Shown here in pieces: positions 28,166-36,502 of a stretch of DNA of 64,000 bases. The DNA is taken from NCBI RefSeq assembly GCF_040640155.1, contig NZ_JBFABE010000017.1:1-64000 (forward strand), written 5' to 3'. Every line of letters begins with the position of its first letter. Within the stretch, counting starts at the first letter, position 1. The stretch is from Streptosporangium sp040640155 (GTDB lineage: Bacteria; Actinomycetota; Actinomycetes; Streptosporangiales; Streptosporangiaceae). Below the pieces are notes generated by a model, which made no database searches, had not been told where the DNA came from, and worked only from the letters and a program-made list of their open reading frames with translations. A program made the position numbers and the translations under genes.

Positions 28166-28486
28166 TCACGGCACCCCCCGCGCGACTCCCGCGGTCCGCA
28201 CCGCCCGCCTGGCATGCGCCGCCTGCGCGGTCCTCGTGATGACGGCCATCCGCCGTTCGAGGGTGGCGAGCCTGTCGTCCACCGACCGGGTGTGCAGGAC
28301 CTGAGCGAGCTGGTCGGCCTCGTCCGGCTGCAGGGTGACGGTCTGCGACGGCTCGTCACCCTGGCCGTACACCAGGAGCCGCCTGACGCCCTCGCGCTCC
28401 ACCAGGACGGCCAGGCTCTGGCCTTCCCGGGTGGCGAGGTGGACCAGGGTCCCCGTGCCGGGCACGGTCGTGCGTGTGACGTCCAT
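28166..28486 (-). CDS. KhtT-like cation:proton antiporter regulatory subunit, N-terminal domain only
   Basis: A 106-residue protein starting VTRTTVPGTGTLVHLATREG, followed by QSLAVLVEREGVRRLLVYG and a TLQPDEADQLAQVL helix. This matches the N-terminal domain of KhtT-type K+/H+ antiporter regulators, but the RCK-C (TrkA_C) nucleotide-binding domain that normally follows is absent. A basic helical tail (RMAVITRTAQAAHARRAVRT) replaces it. The ATG at 28486 has AAGGAAG upstream; a GTG at 28498 is also in frame. No antiporter gene is next to it. It is probably co-transcribed with the upstream mini-SPFH gene (34-nt gap). Confidence 0.65.
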   Translation of the reverse strand: MDVTRTTVPGTGTLVHLATREGQSLAVLVEREGVRRLLVYGQGDEPSQTVTLQPDEADQLAQVLHTRSVDDRLATLERRMAVITRTAQAAHARRAVRTAGVARGVP

Positions 28487-28520
28487 ATCGATGATCACTT
28501 CCTTCCACTCGAGGCCTACG

Positions 28521-28865
28521 TCATGACGCGAGCCGTTCCGCCCATCGGATCAGGTCCTTCCGGCGCCGCGCCTTGACGAGGGTGAGTGCCACGAGCGTCA
28601 CCTCCACTCCCCAGCGGAGGGTCCCGTCGCCGGGGCCTCGCAGGAGGTCGCCCCGGCCGGACAGCCGGGACAGGTCGTGTCTTCCCACGTAGGCGCGGAT
28701 CTCCGCCTCGACGGCGGCCAGGACCGCGGCCCCCGGCGCGCCCGGGTAGGAGGCGTGCGCCTCGGGGTCGACGACGGCGGTCCGGGCCGCCGCGTTCACA
28801 GTGATCGTGACGCCGTCACGGGTGACGGCGTCCAGCCACAGAACGCCGACATCGCTCGTACCCAT
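28521..28865 (-). CDS. Minimal SPFH/band-7-like protein
   Basis: A 114-residue protein whose pattern follows a band-7 core: VTRDGVTITVNAAARTAVVDPEAH, then VEAEIRAYVGRHDLSRL and LRWGVEVTLVALTLV. Ordinary SPFH proteins have a membrane anchor before this core and a long coiled coil after it; both are missing here. The C-terminus is a short basic helix (KARRRKDLIRWAERLAS). It stands upstream of the KhtT-like gene in a likely two-gene operon. Function is unknown; it could be a degenerate stomatin or a soluble partner of membrane SPFH proteins. Confidence 0.6.
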   Translation of the reverse strand: MGTSDVGVLWLDAVTRDGVTITVNAAARTAVVDPEAHASYPGAPGAAVLAAVEAEIRAYVGRHDLSRLSGRGDLLRGPGDGTLRWGVEVTLVALTLVKARRRKDLIRWAERLAS

Positions 28866-29038
28866 CGCCCTCTCCGCCTTCCGGTGCTCGGGGTCCTCCC
28901 ATTACATCGCCCCCGCCCCCCGGCGACCATCGGGTCCAGCACCCATCTGTGCGGGGGCGGAAGGTGCAGGAACGGACAGGCGAAGATGGGTGGCACCCCG
29001 CATGGACGGACCGGCGGCATCGACGAGAGGATGGTGGG

Positions 29039-30037
29039 ATGACAGAGCGCACCCACCGGGGGGCAGGAGCGCGCAGTCCGGGGCGGGTCCTGTTCAGGCG
29101 GTTGTTCGCGATCAACGGGCTGGTCTTCACGGTCGGCACCCTGGTGCTCGCCCTCTCCCCCGCCACCGTGTCCTCACCGCTGCTCCTGACCGAGATCCCG
29201 GTGCTCACGATCGGCCTGGCGCTGATGCTGACGGCCAACGCCGTGCTCCTGCGCACCGGCCTGGCCCCGCTCGACGCGCTCACGACGCTGATGCAGCGGG
29301 TCGACCTGATGCACCCCCTGGACCGGCTGCCCAGCGGCGGCAACCGCGACCTGGACCACCTGATCGACACCTTCAACGCGATGCTGGACCGCCTGGAGGC
29401 CGAACGCAGCGCCAGCGCCGCCCACGCCCTGGCCGCCCAGGAGGGGGAGCGGCGCCGCATCGCCCGCGAGCTCCACGACGAGATCGGCCAGAGCCTCACC
29501 GTGGTCCTGCTCAACCTCAAGCACGTCGCCGACCGCGCCCCCGAAGACCTGCGCGAGGAGCTTCACGGGGTGCAGGAGAGCGTCCGCGCGAGCCTGGACG
29601 AGGTGGGGCAGGTCGCTCGCCGCCTGCGCCCGGGCGTCCTGGAGGATCTCGGCCTGCACAGCGCCCTCAACGCGCTGAGCGCCGACTTCTCCCAGGGCAG
29701 CGGGGTTCCCGTGACGCGCAGGATCGACACCGATCTGCCGTCGTTGAGCGAGGACGTCGAACTGGTCCTCTACCGCATCGCCCAGGAGGGCCTGACCAAC
29801 GCGGCCAGGCACGCCCGGGCCTCCCGCGTCGAGCTGTCGCTGACCGCCCGGCCCGGCGGCCTGGAACTGCGCATCAGCGACGACGGACGGGGCGGTGCGA
29901 TCGACGAGGGGGCGGGGATGCGCGGGATGCGGGAGCGCGCCCTGCTCATCGGCGCCCGCCTGAGCGTGGTCTCACCGCCGGGCGGCGGCACCGACGTCCG
30001 CCTCACCGTACCGACCGGCACCGGGAAGGCCCCGTGA
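29039..30037 (+). CDS. NarL-type sensor histidine kinase
   Basis: A 332-residue membrane kinase. Two N-terminal membrane helices (INGLVFTVGTLVLAL and VLTIGLALMLTANAVLL) flank a very short loop, so there is little extracellular sensing domain. A HAMP-like segment follows (about 76-122). The HisKA_3 dimerisation box contains phospho-acceptor His146 (RIARELHDEIGQS), and the ATPase domain shows N-box YRIAQEGLTNAARHA and G-box DDGRGG. The ATG at 29039 is preceded by GAGAGGATGG. It overlaps the response regulator gene by 4 nt (GTGA). Confidence 0.9.
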   Translation: MTERTHRGAGARSPGRVLFRRLFAINGLVFTVGTLVLALSPATVSSPLLLTEIPVLTIGLALMLTANAVLLRTGLAPLDALTTLMQRVDLMHPLDRLPSGGNRDLDHLIDTFNAMLDRLEAERSASAAHALAAQEGERRRIARELHDEIGQSLTVVLLNLKHVADRAPEDLREELHGVQESVRASLDEVGQVARRLRPGVLEDLGLHSALNALSADFSQGSGVPVTRRIDTDLPSLSEDVELVLYRIAQEGLTNAARHARASRVELSLTARPGGLELRISDDGRGGAIDEGAGMRGMRERALLIGARLSVVSPPGGGTDVRLTVPTGTGKAP

Positions 30038-30729
30038 ACCCCGTGAGCCCAGCGAGCCCCTCGGGCCCCGCGGACGCGGCGTCCCCCACCAGGATCCTGC
30101 TGGCCGACGACCACGCGCTGGTCCGCCGCGGGGTGCGGCTGATCCTGGACGCCGAACCGGACCTGACCGTGGTGGCCGAGGCCTCCAACGGCGCCGAGGC
30201 GGTGGAGGCGGCCGTGCCCGGAGAGGTCGACCTGGCGATCCTCGACATCGCGATGCCCCGCATGACCGGCCTGCAGGCGGCCCGGGAGATCTCACGGCGG
30301 GCGCCGGGGATCCGGCTGCTGATCCTGTCGATGTACGACAACGAGCAGTACTTCTTCGAGGCGCTCAAGGCCGGGGCGTCGGGCTACGTGCTGAAGTCGG
30401 TGGCCGACCGCGACCTGCTGGAGGCGTGCAGGGCGGCCATGCGCGGCGAGCCGTTCCTGTACCCGGGGGCCGTGACGGCCCTGATCCGGCACTACCTCCA
30501 GCGCGACAGGCTGGGGCAGGGCATCCCGGAGAGCATCCTGACCCCGCGCGAGGAGGAGATCGTCAAGCTGATCGCCGAGGGCAACCCGGCCAAGCGGATC
30601 GCCGAGATCCTGTTCATCAGCGTGAAGACCGTCGACCGGCACCGCGCCAACATCCTGCAGAAGCTCGGCATGCGCGACCGGCTCGACCTCACCCGGTACG
30701 CCATCCGGGCGGGCCTGATCGAACCCTGA
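30034..30729 (+). CDS. NarL/FixJ-family response regulator
   Basis: A 231-residue cytosolic regulator. The receiver domain has acidic pocket Asp25/Asp26 (LLADDHALVRRG), phospho-acceptor Asp71 (LAILDIAMPRMTG) and conserved Lys in GYVLKSV. A LuxR-type helix-turn-helix at the C-terminus (LTPREEEIVKLIAEGNPAKR, then ISVKTVDRHRANI) binds DNA. The GTG start lies in the kinase stop (GTGA), so the pair is coupled. The regulon is unknown. Confidence 0.92.
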   Translation: MNPVSPASPSGPADAASPTRILLADDHALVRRGVRLILDAEPDLTVVAEASNGAEAVEAAVPGEVDLAILDIAMPRMTGLQAAREISRRAPGIRLLILSMYDNEQYFFEALKAGASGYVLKSVADRDLLEACRAAMRGEPFLYPGAVTALIRHYLQRDRLGQGIPESILTPREEEIVKLIAEGNPAKRIAEILFISVKTVDRHRANILQKLGMRDRLDLTRYAIRAGLIEP

Positions 30730-30784
30730 CGGCCCCGGGGCGGGCAGCGACGGCCGGGGACCCGGGGCCCGGGACGAAAGGACG

Positions 30785-30826
30785 GACGCCCCGGCACGGG
30801 GCCGGGTCGTCCGCGAACGGGGCGTC
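30785..30826. terminator. Candidate hairpin between response regulator and der
   Basis: GACGCCCC (30785-30792) and GGGGCGTC (30819-30826) form an 8-bp stem around a GC-rich 26-nt interior that can fold further. It overlaps the der stop codon and lies in the 96-bp convergent gap. Confidence 0.4.
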
Positions 30827-32268
30827 TACTTCTTCTTCTGCCCCTGGCGCTTCTCCCGGATCTTCATGGTGACCTCGATGGGCGAGCCGGCGAAGCCGAA
30901 CTCCTCGCGGATCCGGCGCTCGATGAAGCGGCGGTAGGTCTCCTCCAGGAAGCCCGAGGTGAACAGCACGAACTTCGGCGGCTCCGTCGACGCCTGGGTG
31001 GCGAAGAGGATCTTGGGCTGCTTGCCGCTGCGGACCGGCGGCGGGGTGGCCGCGACCAGGTCGGTCAGGAAGGCGTTCAGGCGGGCCGTGGGCACCCGGG
31101 TCGACCAGGAGTCGAGCGCCTTCTCGATCGCCGGGACGAGCCGGTCGACGTGCCAGCCGTTCTTGGCGGAGATGTTGACCCGCAGCGCCCACGGCACGCG
31201 GACGAGCTGGCGGTCGATCTCCTTCTCCAGGTAGTAGCGGCGGTCCTCGTCCAGCAGGTCCCACTTGTTGAACGCCACGACCATGCACCGGCCGGACTCG
31301 ATCACCAGCGAGATGATCCGCAGGTCCTGCTCGGTCAGCACCTCGCTGGCGTCGATGAGCACCACCGCGATCTCCGAGCGCTCCAGGGCCCCCCGGGTAC
31401 GCATGCTCGCGTAGAAGTCGGCGCCCTTGAGCTCGCGGTCGCGCCGCCGGATGCCGGCGGTGTCGACGAACCTCCAGGTCTTGCCGCCGAGCTCGACCAG
31501 CTCGTCCACCGGGTCGCGGGTGGTACCCGCCATCGGGTCGACCAGCACGCGCTCGGAGCCGGCCAGCTTGTTCAGCAGCGAGGACTTGCCCACGTTGGGC
31601 TTGCCGACCAGGGCGACCCTGCGCGGGCCCCGTTCGGCGCCGAAGCGCTGCTCCGGCGTCTCGGGCAGCTTCTCCAGGATCACGTCCAGCAGGTCGCCGC
31701 TGGAGCGGCCGTGCAGCGCCGAGACCGGCTGCGGCTCCCCCAGGCCCAGCGACCAGAGGCCGGCGGCCTCCAGCTCCATCTGCTGGTTGTCGACCTTGTT
31801 GGCGGCGAGGATGACCGGCTTGCCGGACCCGCGCAGCACGTGGCCGACGATCTCGTCCGCGTCGGTCACGCCCACGACGGCGTCCACCACGAACAGGATC
31901 ACGTCGGCCAGCTCGGCGGCCACCTGCGCCTGCTCGGCGATCTTCAGTGCCATGCCGGTCGCGTCCGGGTCCCAGCCTCCGGTGTCGACCACCGTGAAGC
32001 GGCGCCCCCGCCAGGTGGCGTCGTAGGTGACGCGGTCGCGGGTCACCCCGGGCACGTCCTCCACGACCGCCTCGCGGCGGCCGATGATCCGGTTGACCAG
32101 GGTGGACTTGCCCACGTTGGGGCGGCCCACCACGGCCACGACCGGCTGCGGGGCGTTGTCGTACGCCTCGTCCCCGTCGTGCCCCTGGCCCCTGGAGCTG
32201 TCGTCGGTACCTGAATCGGCGAGCTCCGCGTCGATCCAGCCGTTGTCGTCGTCGTATTCCCCGGTCAC
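30826..32268 (-). CDS. der: Ribosome biogenesis GTPase Der (EngA)
   Basis: A 480-residue double GTPase for 50S subunit assembly. The first G domain has the P-loop GRPNVGKST (48-56), DTGG and NKVD; the second has GKPNVGKSS (222-230), DTAG and NKWD. The C-terminal KH-like domain ends in a basic tail (REKRQGQKKK). The first 40 residues are an acidic extension typical of actinobacterial Der. The start overlaps the end of cmk by 4 nt. In related actinobacteria an acyltransferase gene often sits between cmk and der; it is absent here. Confidence 0.95.
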   Translation of the reverse strand: MTGEYDDDNGWIDAELADSGTDDSSRGQGHDGDEAYDNAPQPVVAVVGRPNVGKSTLVNRIIGRREAVVEDVPGVTRDRVTYDATWRGRRFTVVDTGGWDPDATGMALKIAEQAQVAAELADVILFVVDAVVGVTDADEIVGHVLRGSGKPVILAANKVDNQQMELEAAGLWSLGLGEPQPVSALHGRSSGDLLDVILEKLPETPEQRFGAERGPRRVALVGKPNVGKSSLLNKLAGSERVLVDPMAGTTRDPVDELVELGGKTWRFVDTAGIRRRDRELKGADFYASMRTRGALERSEIAVVLIDASEVLTEQDLRIISLVIESGRCMVVAFNKWDLLDEDRRYYLEKEIDRQLVRVPWALRVNISAKNGWHVDRLVPAIEKALDSWSTRVPTARLNAFLTDLVAATPPPVRSGKQPKILFATQASTEPPKFVLFTSGFLEETYRRFIERRIREEFGFAGSPIEVTMKIREKRQGQKKK

Positions 32269-32921
32269 GCCTTTTCCTTAATCACACGCAGTATTTCGGC
32301 GACGACCTCTTCGAGGTTCAGCGCCGTGGTGTCGAGTTCGACGGCGTCGGCCGCCTTGGCCAGCGGGTCCGTCGCGCGGGTCGAGTCGAGGGTGTCGCGG
32401 CGGGCCATCGCGGCCCGCTGCGCCTCCACCGTGGTGCCGGCCAGCTCCGCCGTACGGCGCAGCGCCCTGGCGTCCGCGCTCGCGGTCAGGTAGATCTTGA
32501 CCGCGGCGTCGGGCGCCACGACCGTGCCGATGTCACGGCCCTCGACGACGATGCCGCCCGAACCGATGATCTCACGCTGCTCGGCCACCAGGCGGCGCCG
32601 CACCTCGGGCACCGCGCTGACCGCCGAGACGGCCGCGGTGACCTCCGCGGTACGGATCGGCGCGGCGGCGTCGACGCCGTCGACCGCCACCGCCGGGGCG
32701 TCCGGGTCGGTGCCCAGCGTGAGCACCGGGTCGAGCGCCAGGGAGGCGATCGCACCCGGGTCGGCGAGGTCGACACCCCGCTGGAGCATCCACCAGGTGA
32801 TCGCCCGGTACATCGCGCCGGTATCGAGGTAGCGCAGCCCAAGGGCCCGCGCCACCCCTCGTGACGCGCTCGACTTGCCCGATCCCGAAGGACCGTCCAT
32901 GGCGACGACCAGTCCGGTCAC
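32265..32921 (-). CDS. cmk: Cytidylate kinase
   Basis: A 218-residue (d)CMP kinase of the pyrimidine salvage and biosynthetic route. The P-loop is DGPSGSGKSS (9-18), followed by LGLRYLDTGAMYRAITWWML, the CMP-binding insert, and a lid region with RRDTLDSTRATDPLAKA. Length is standard. It is translationally coupled to der, which it overlaps by 4 nt. Confidence 0.95.
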   Translation of the reverse strand: MTGLVVAMDGPSGSGKSSASRGVARALGLRYLDTGAMYRAITWWMLQRGVDLADPGAIASLALDPVLTLGTDPDAPAVAVDGVDAAAPIRTAEVTAAVSAVSAVPEVRRRLVAEQREIIGSGGIVVEGRDIGTVVAPDAAVKIYLTASADARALRRTAELAGTTVEAQRAAMARRDTLDSTRATDPLAKAADAVELDTTALNLEEVVAEILRVIKEKA

Positions 32922-33048
32922 GACGCCTCTCCCTTGCAGCCCGCTTCAGTTGTCCGTACGAGGCTACCGGGAGCCGGGAAGGAAGCACGCATCGAGCGGC
33001 CGGGGCCGGCCGGGGACGACGCCGATCACGTCCCCGGGGAGGGCTCCC

Positions 33049-34122
33049 TCAGGGAAGGTGCCAGCCGTGGGCGCGCAGGGCCTCGCTCAGCGCGGGCACC
33101 GCCTCGGGCCGCACCCAGAGCTCCGCGGCGCCCAGGGGCAGGCCCGGGGCGTGCTCCAGGCGCACGTCCTCGATGTTGACGCCCACCGCCTCGGCCACCT
33201 TGAAGAGCCTGGCCAGCTCGCCGGGACGGTCTCCGATGATCACCTGGACGGTGGAGTAGGGCCGCTGGGGCCCGCCGTGCTTGCCGGGGATCCGGCCGGT
33301 GCCCGCGACGCCGCGGTGCAGCAGCTCGGTGACGGCCGCCATGGCGGCGGGGTCGGCGGCCGCCCGCAGCGAGGCCGCCGCGGCGGCCAGGTCGGCCGCC
33401 ACCGCCTCAAGCACCTCGGCCACCGGCAGCGCGTTGCCCGACAGGATGCCGGTCCACAGCGCCGGGTCGCTCGCGGCGATGCGGGTGACGTCCCGTACCC
33501 CCGGCCCGGCCAGGCCGAGCGCGGCGGCCGGGGCGCCCGCGAGACGGGCGGCCACCGCGGCGGCGGTCACGTGCGGGGCGTGCGAGACGACCGCGACGGC
33601 CCGGTCGTGCTCCTCGGCGCCGATCCTGACGGCCTCGCCGCCGCAGAGCTTGACCAGCCCGTACATGATCTCCAGCGCGTCGGGCGAGGTCTCCTCGGCC
33701 GGGCAGAGCGCCCACGGGCGTCCGAGGAACAGGTCGGCCCGCGCCGCGGCGGGCCCGGAGCGCTCGCGGCCGGCGAGCGGGTGCCCGGCCACGTAGGTCG
33801 TCAGGTCGCAGCCGAGATCGGCGGCCTGGGCCAGCGGGAGCACCTTGACGCTGGCCACGTCGGTGTAGAACCGGGCCGCGCCGGCCTTCTGGAGGGCGGC
33901 GAGCCGCTCCGCGACCGCGTGCGGCGGAACCGCGATGACCGCGACGTCCGCCCGCGTCCCCTCGGCCCACTCCACGCCCGCGCCCAGCTCCCGCGCCAGC
34001 CGCAGGGACGCGGCGTCGCGGTCGGCCAGGTGGACGGTGACGCCCTGGTCGCGCAGGGCCAGGGCGATCGAGGTGCCGATCAGCCCGGTGCCGACGACCA
34101 GGACGCTCTCGAGACCGCTCAC
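33049..34122 (-). CDS. tyrA: Prephenate dehydrogenase with C-terminal ACT domain
   Basis: A 357-residue NAD(P)-dependent enzyme of tyrosine biosynthesis. The Rossmann motif is VVGTGLIG (residues 9-16), the catalytic His region is THVA/GHPLAGRERSGP, and the helical dimerisation domain is in the middle. An ACT regulatory domain (about 288-357, VQVIIGDRPGELARLFKVAE) suggests feedback control by an aromatic amino acid. The GTG at 34122 is chosen because GAGGA precedes it; the frame is open to 34149. It lies 34 nt downstream of aroH, the preceding step of the pathway. Confidence 0.93.
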   Translation of the reverse strand: MSGLESVLVVGTGLIGTSIALALRDQGVTVHLADRDAASLRLARELGAGVEWAEGTRADVAVIAVPPHAVAERLAALQKAGAARFYTDVASVKVLPLAQAADLGCDLTTYVAGHPLAGRERSGPAAARADLFLGRPWALCPAEETSPDALEIMYGLVKLCGGEAVRIGAEEHDRAVAVVSHAPHVTAAAVAARLAGAPAAALGLAGPGVRDVTRIAASDPALWTGILSGNALPVAEVLEAVAADLAAAAASLRAAADPAAMAAVTELLHRGVAGTGRIPGKHGGPQRPYSTVQVIIGDRPGELARLFKVAEAVGVNIEDVRLEHAPGLPLGAAELWVRPEAVPALSEALRAHGWHLP

Positions 34123-34156
34123 GCGCGCTCCTCGGGGGTGGTGACGCACGAGGGGG

Positions 34157-34516
34157 TCACTGGGCGATGTCCACGCGCAGGGCGACGGCGCCGCGCAGGT
34201 AGACGTGCTGGATCTCGTGGCGGGGCCGGTCGACGTCGACGTGGGCCATCAGCCGTACAACGCGGGGCAGCGCGCCCGGGACGTCGATCTCGGAGGCGCA
34301 GATCAGCGGGACGTCGTGGAAACCGAGCTTCCGGGCCGCGAGGGCGGGGAACTCGGCGGTGAGATCGGTCGTGGCCGTGAAGATGACGCTGATCACGTCG
34401 TCGGTGGTGAGCCTGTTCCGGCCCATCACCTCGCTGACCAGCTCGGTGACCCCGGACAGGATCTCGTCCCGGTCGTTGGCCTCGACCTGGATCGCACCGC
34501 GGATCGCCCGCACCAT
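34157..34516 (-). CDS. aroH: Chorismate mutase, AroH type
   Basis: A 119-residue trimeric chorismate mutase converting chorismate to prephenate, the substrate of the neighbouring TyrA. Family signatures are MVRAIRGAIQVEANDRDEIL, SVIFTATTDLTAEFPA and the C-terminal HVYLRGAVALRVD with the active-site Arg. The ATG at 34516 has a strong GGAGGAA site. An in-frame start at 34540 would fall inside the terminator hairpin, so it is rejected. Confidence 0.95.
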   Translation of the reverse strand: MVRAIRGAIQVEANDRDEILSGVTELVSEVMGRNRLTTDDVISVIFTATTDLTAEFPALAARKLGFHDVPLICASEIDVPGALPRVVRLMAHVDVDRPRHEIQHVYLRGAVALRVDIAQ

Positions 34517-34537
34517 CGCCGTTCCTCCGTATCGACC

Positions 34538-34571
34538 CACGCCGGACCACCCCGAGGGGTGGTCCGGCGTG
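34538..34571 (-). terminator. Hairpin terminating the rluB transcript before aroH
   Basis: CACGCCGGACCACCCC (34538-34553) and its exact complement (34556-34571) form a 15-16 bp stem with a tight CGAG-like loop. On the minus strand it lies 24 nt after the rluB stop and just before the aroH ribosome site, so it separates the rluB and aroH-tyrA transcripts. Confidence 0.75.
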
Positions 34572-34594
34572 TCCTGACTCGCGTATCAGGCAGG

Positions 34595-36502
34595 TTACAG
34601 CCCGACCGCCGCGTAGAGTTCCCCGACCTCGGTGAGGGTCAGCGCGCGGACTGTGCCCGGCTTGAGCCGGCCCAGCTTGACCGGGCCGAACTCGATCCTG
34701 GCCAGGTCGATGACCGGGTGGCCGACCTCCTCCAGCATCCGGCGGACGATGTGCTTGCGGCCCTCGTGCAGGACGATCTCGACCAGGGCCTGCTGGCCGT
34801 GCTCCTGGACCAGGCTGAAGGAGTCGGCCTTGGCCAGGCCGTCCTCCAGCTCGACGCCCTTCTTCAGGCGGCGGCCGAGGTCGCGCTCGATCCGGCCCGG
34901 CACCTTCGCCCAGTACTTCTTCTGCACGCCGTAGCTCGGGTGGGTCAGGCGGTTGGCCAGCTCACCGTCGTTGGTGAGCAGGATCAGTCCCTCGGTCTCG
35001 GTGTCGAGTCGGCCCACGTGGAACAGGCGCTCGGTGCGGTCGGCCACGAAGTCGGCCAGCGAGGGCCGCCCGTCCGGGTCGGACATGGTGCTGACCACGC
35101 CGATCGGCTTGTTGATCGCGAGATAGACCAGGTCGGGCATGGTCGGCAGGCGCTTGCCGTCGACGTGGATGACCTGCTTGGCCGGGTCGACGCGGGCGCC
35201 GAAGCGGCGCACCACCTGGCCGTCGACCGTCACCCGCCCCTCGCCGATCATGTCCTCGCAGGCCCGGCGGCTGGCCACGCCCGCCTGGGCGAGGACCTTC
35301 TGCAGCCGGACGCCGTCCGGGACCTCGGTGGTGTCGCGCTCGTCGACGTAGTCGCGGTCGTAGAAGTCGGAGTCACGCCTGGGCTGGCGAGCGGTCTTGA
35401 ACCGGTCGTTCGCGATCGTGCCGGGCCGGAGCGGGGCCTTGCCCCCGGAAGCCCGCCCGGTGGAGGCGCGGCCGGTGGAGGACCGGCCCGCCGGGTTCCG
35501 GTCGGCCGGGTTCCGGTCGGAGGGGCGGCGCTCGCCGTACGCCTCGGCCCGGCCACCGCCGATGGTCTGGACGCCGTCGCGGCGGTCGTTCCTGCCGAAA
35601 CGACCACGGGAGCCACCGGCCGGCGCGCCGCCCCGGCGGTCGGAGCCGGGCCTTCCCCGGGAGCCGTCCCGGTCGGCGCGGAAACCGCTCCGGTCGTCAC
35701 GGCTCGGGCCGTCGGAACGGAAACCGCCCCGCGAACCGTCGCGGGACCCGCCGAAGGAGGAACCGCCCCGGTCACCCCGGTCGTCACGGCCCGGGCCGTC
35801 GGAGCGGTAACCGCCCCGGTCTTCCCTGCGCGGGCCGTCGGAGCGGTAACCGCCCCGGTCGTCGCGGCCCGGGCCGTCGGAGCGGAAGCCGCCCCGGTCT
35901 TCCCTGCGCGGGCCGTCGGAACGGAAGCCGCCCTGCCGGTCGCCGGAAGAACCCCCGAACCGGCTACGCGCGTCGCCGTCACGCGATCCGCCGAAGGAGG
36001 AGCCTCCCCGGTCGTCGCGGCGCGGGCCGTCGGAGCGGTGGCCGCCGCCCTGCCGGTCGCCGGAGGGGCCGCCGAACCGGCTCCGCGAGCCGTCGCGCTC
36101 CGCGCGGAAACCGCCCCGGTCGTCCCTGCGCGGAGCGTCGGAACGGAAGCCGCCCCGGTCGTCCCCGCGCGGGCCGTCGGAACGGAAGTCACCGCGGTCG
36201 TCGCGGCGCGGGCCGTCGGAACGGTGGCCGCCGCCCTGCCGGTCGCCGGAGGGGCCGCCGAACCGGCTCCGCGAGCCGTCGCGCTCCGCGCGGAAACCGC
36301 CCCGGTCGTCCCTGCGCGGAGCGTCCGGACGGAAACCGCCCGACGACCCCCCGCGGGAACCGCCCGAGGACGATCCACCCCGGGATGATCCGCCCCGGAA
36401 TCCACCGGACTGCGACCCTCCACGGGAACCTCCGCCGCGCGGGGCTCCGCCACGGCCTTGACCGCGTCCATCACCGGACGGGGTACTGCGCCTGTTGTTC
36501 AC
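34595..36502 (-). CDS. rluB: 23S rRNA pseudouridine synthase (RluB family) with very long Arg/Gly/Asp-rich N-terminus
   Basis: A 635-residue protein. The enzyme proper is the last 240 residues: an S4 domain (398-455, RLQKVLAQAGVASRRACED), then the RsuA/RluB catalytic domain with Asp500 in HVGRLDTETEGLILLTND and the motif HEGRKHIVRRMLEEVGHPVI. In front lies about 350 residues of repeated RSDGPRRDDRGG, FRAERDGSRSRFGG and PSGDRQGGGH units, predicted disordered and probably RNA-binding. Basic tails are known in actinobacterial RluB, but this one is long and internally duplicated. The GTG at 36502 overlaps the scpB stop (GTGA). Confidence 0.92.
   Translation of the reverse strand: MNNRRSTPSGDGRGQGRGGAPRGGGSRGGSQSGGFRGGSSRGGSSSGGSRGGSSGGFRPDAPRRDDRGGFRAERDGSRSRFGGPSGDRQGGGHRSDGPRRDDRGDFRSDGPRGDDRGGFRSDAPRRDDRGGFRAERDGSRSRFGGPSGDRQGGGHRSDGPRRDDRGGSSFGGSRDGDARSRFGGSSGDRQGGFRSDGPRREDRGGFRSDGPGRDDRGGYRSDGPRREDRGGYRSDGPGRDDRGDRGGSSFGGSRDGSRGGFRSDGPSRDDRSGFRADRDGSRGRPGSDRRGGAPAGGSRGRFGRNDRRDGVQTIGGGRAEAYGERRPSDRNPADRNPAGRSSTGRASTGRASGGKAPLRPGTIANDRFKTARQPRRDSDFYDRDYVDERDTTEVPDGVRLQKVLAQAGVASRRACEDMIGEGRVTVDGQVVRRFGARVDPAKQVIHVDGKRLPTMPDLVYLAINKPIGVVSTMSDPDGRPSLADFVADRTERLFHVGRLDTETEGLILLTNDGELANRLTHPSYGVQKKYWAKVPGRIERDLGRRLKKGVELEDGLAKADSFSLVQEHGQQALVEIVLHEGRKHIVRRMLEEVGHPVIDLARIEFGPVKLGRLKPGTVRALTLTEVGELYAAVGL

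Noticed and set aside
28801..30033. Upstream part of a plus-strand frame running into the response regulator
   Set aside because: The segment is out of frame with the histidine kinase and Pro/Arg-rich; the regulator starts at GTG 30034 inside the kinase stop codon.
34517..34540. Longer aroH beginning at 34540
   Set aside because: The extra codons lie within the rluB terminator hairpin and before the GGAGGAA ribosome site; the family starts at the ATG at 34516.
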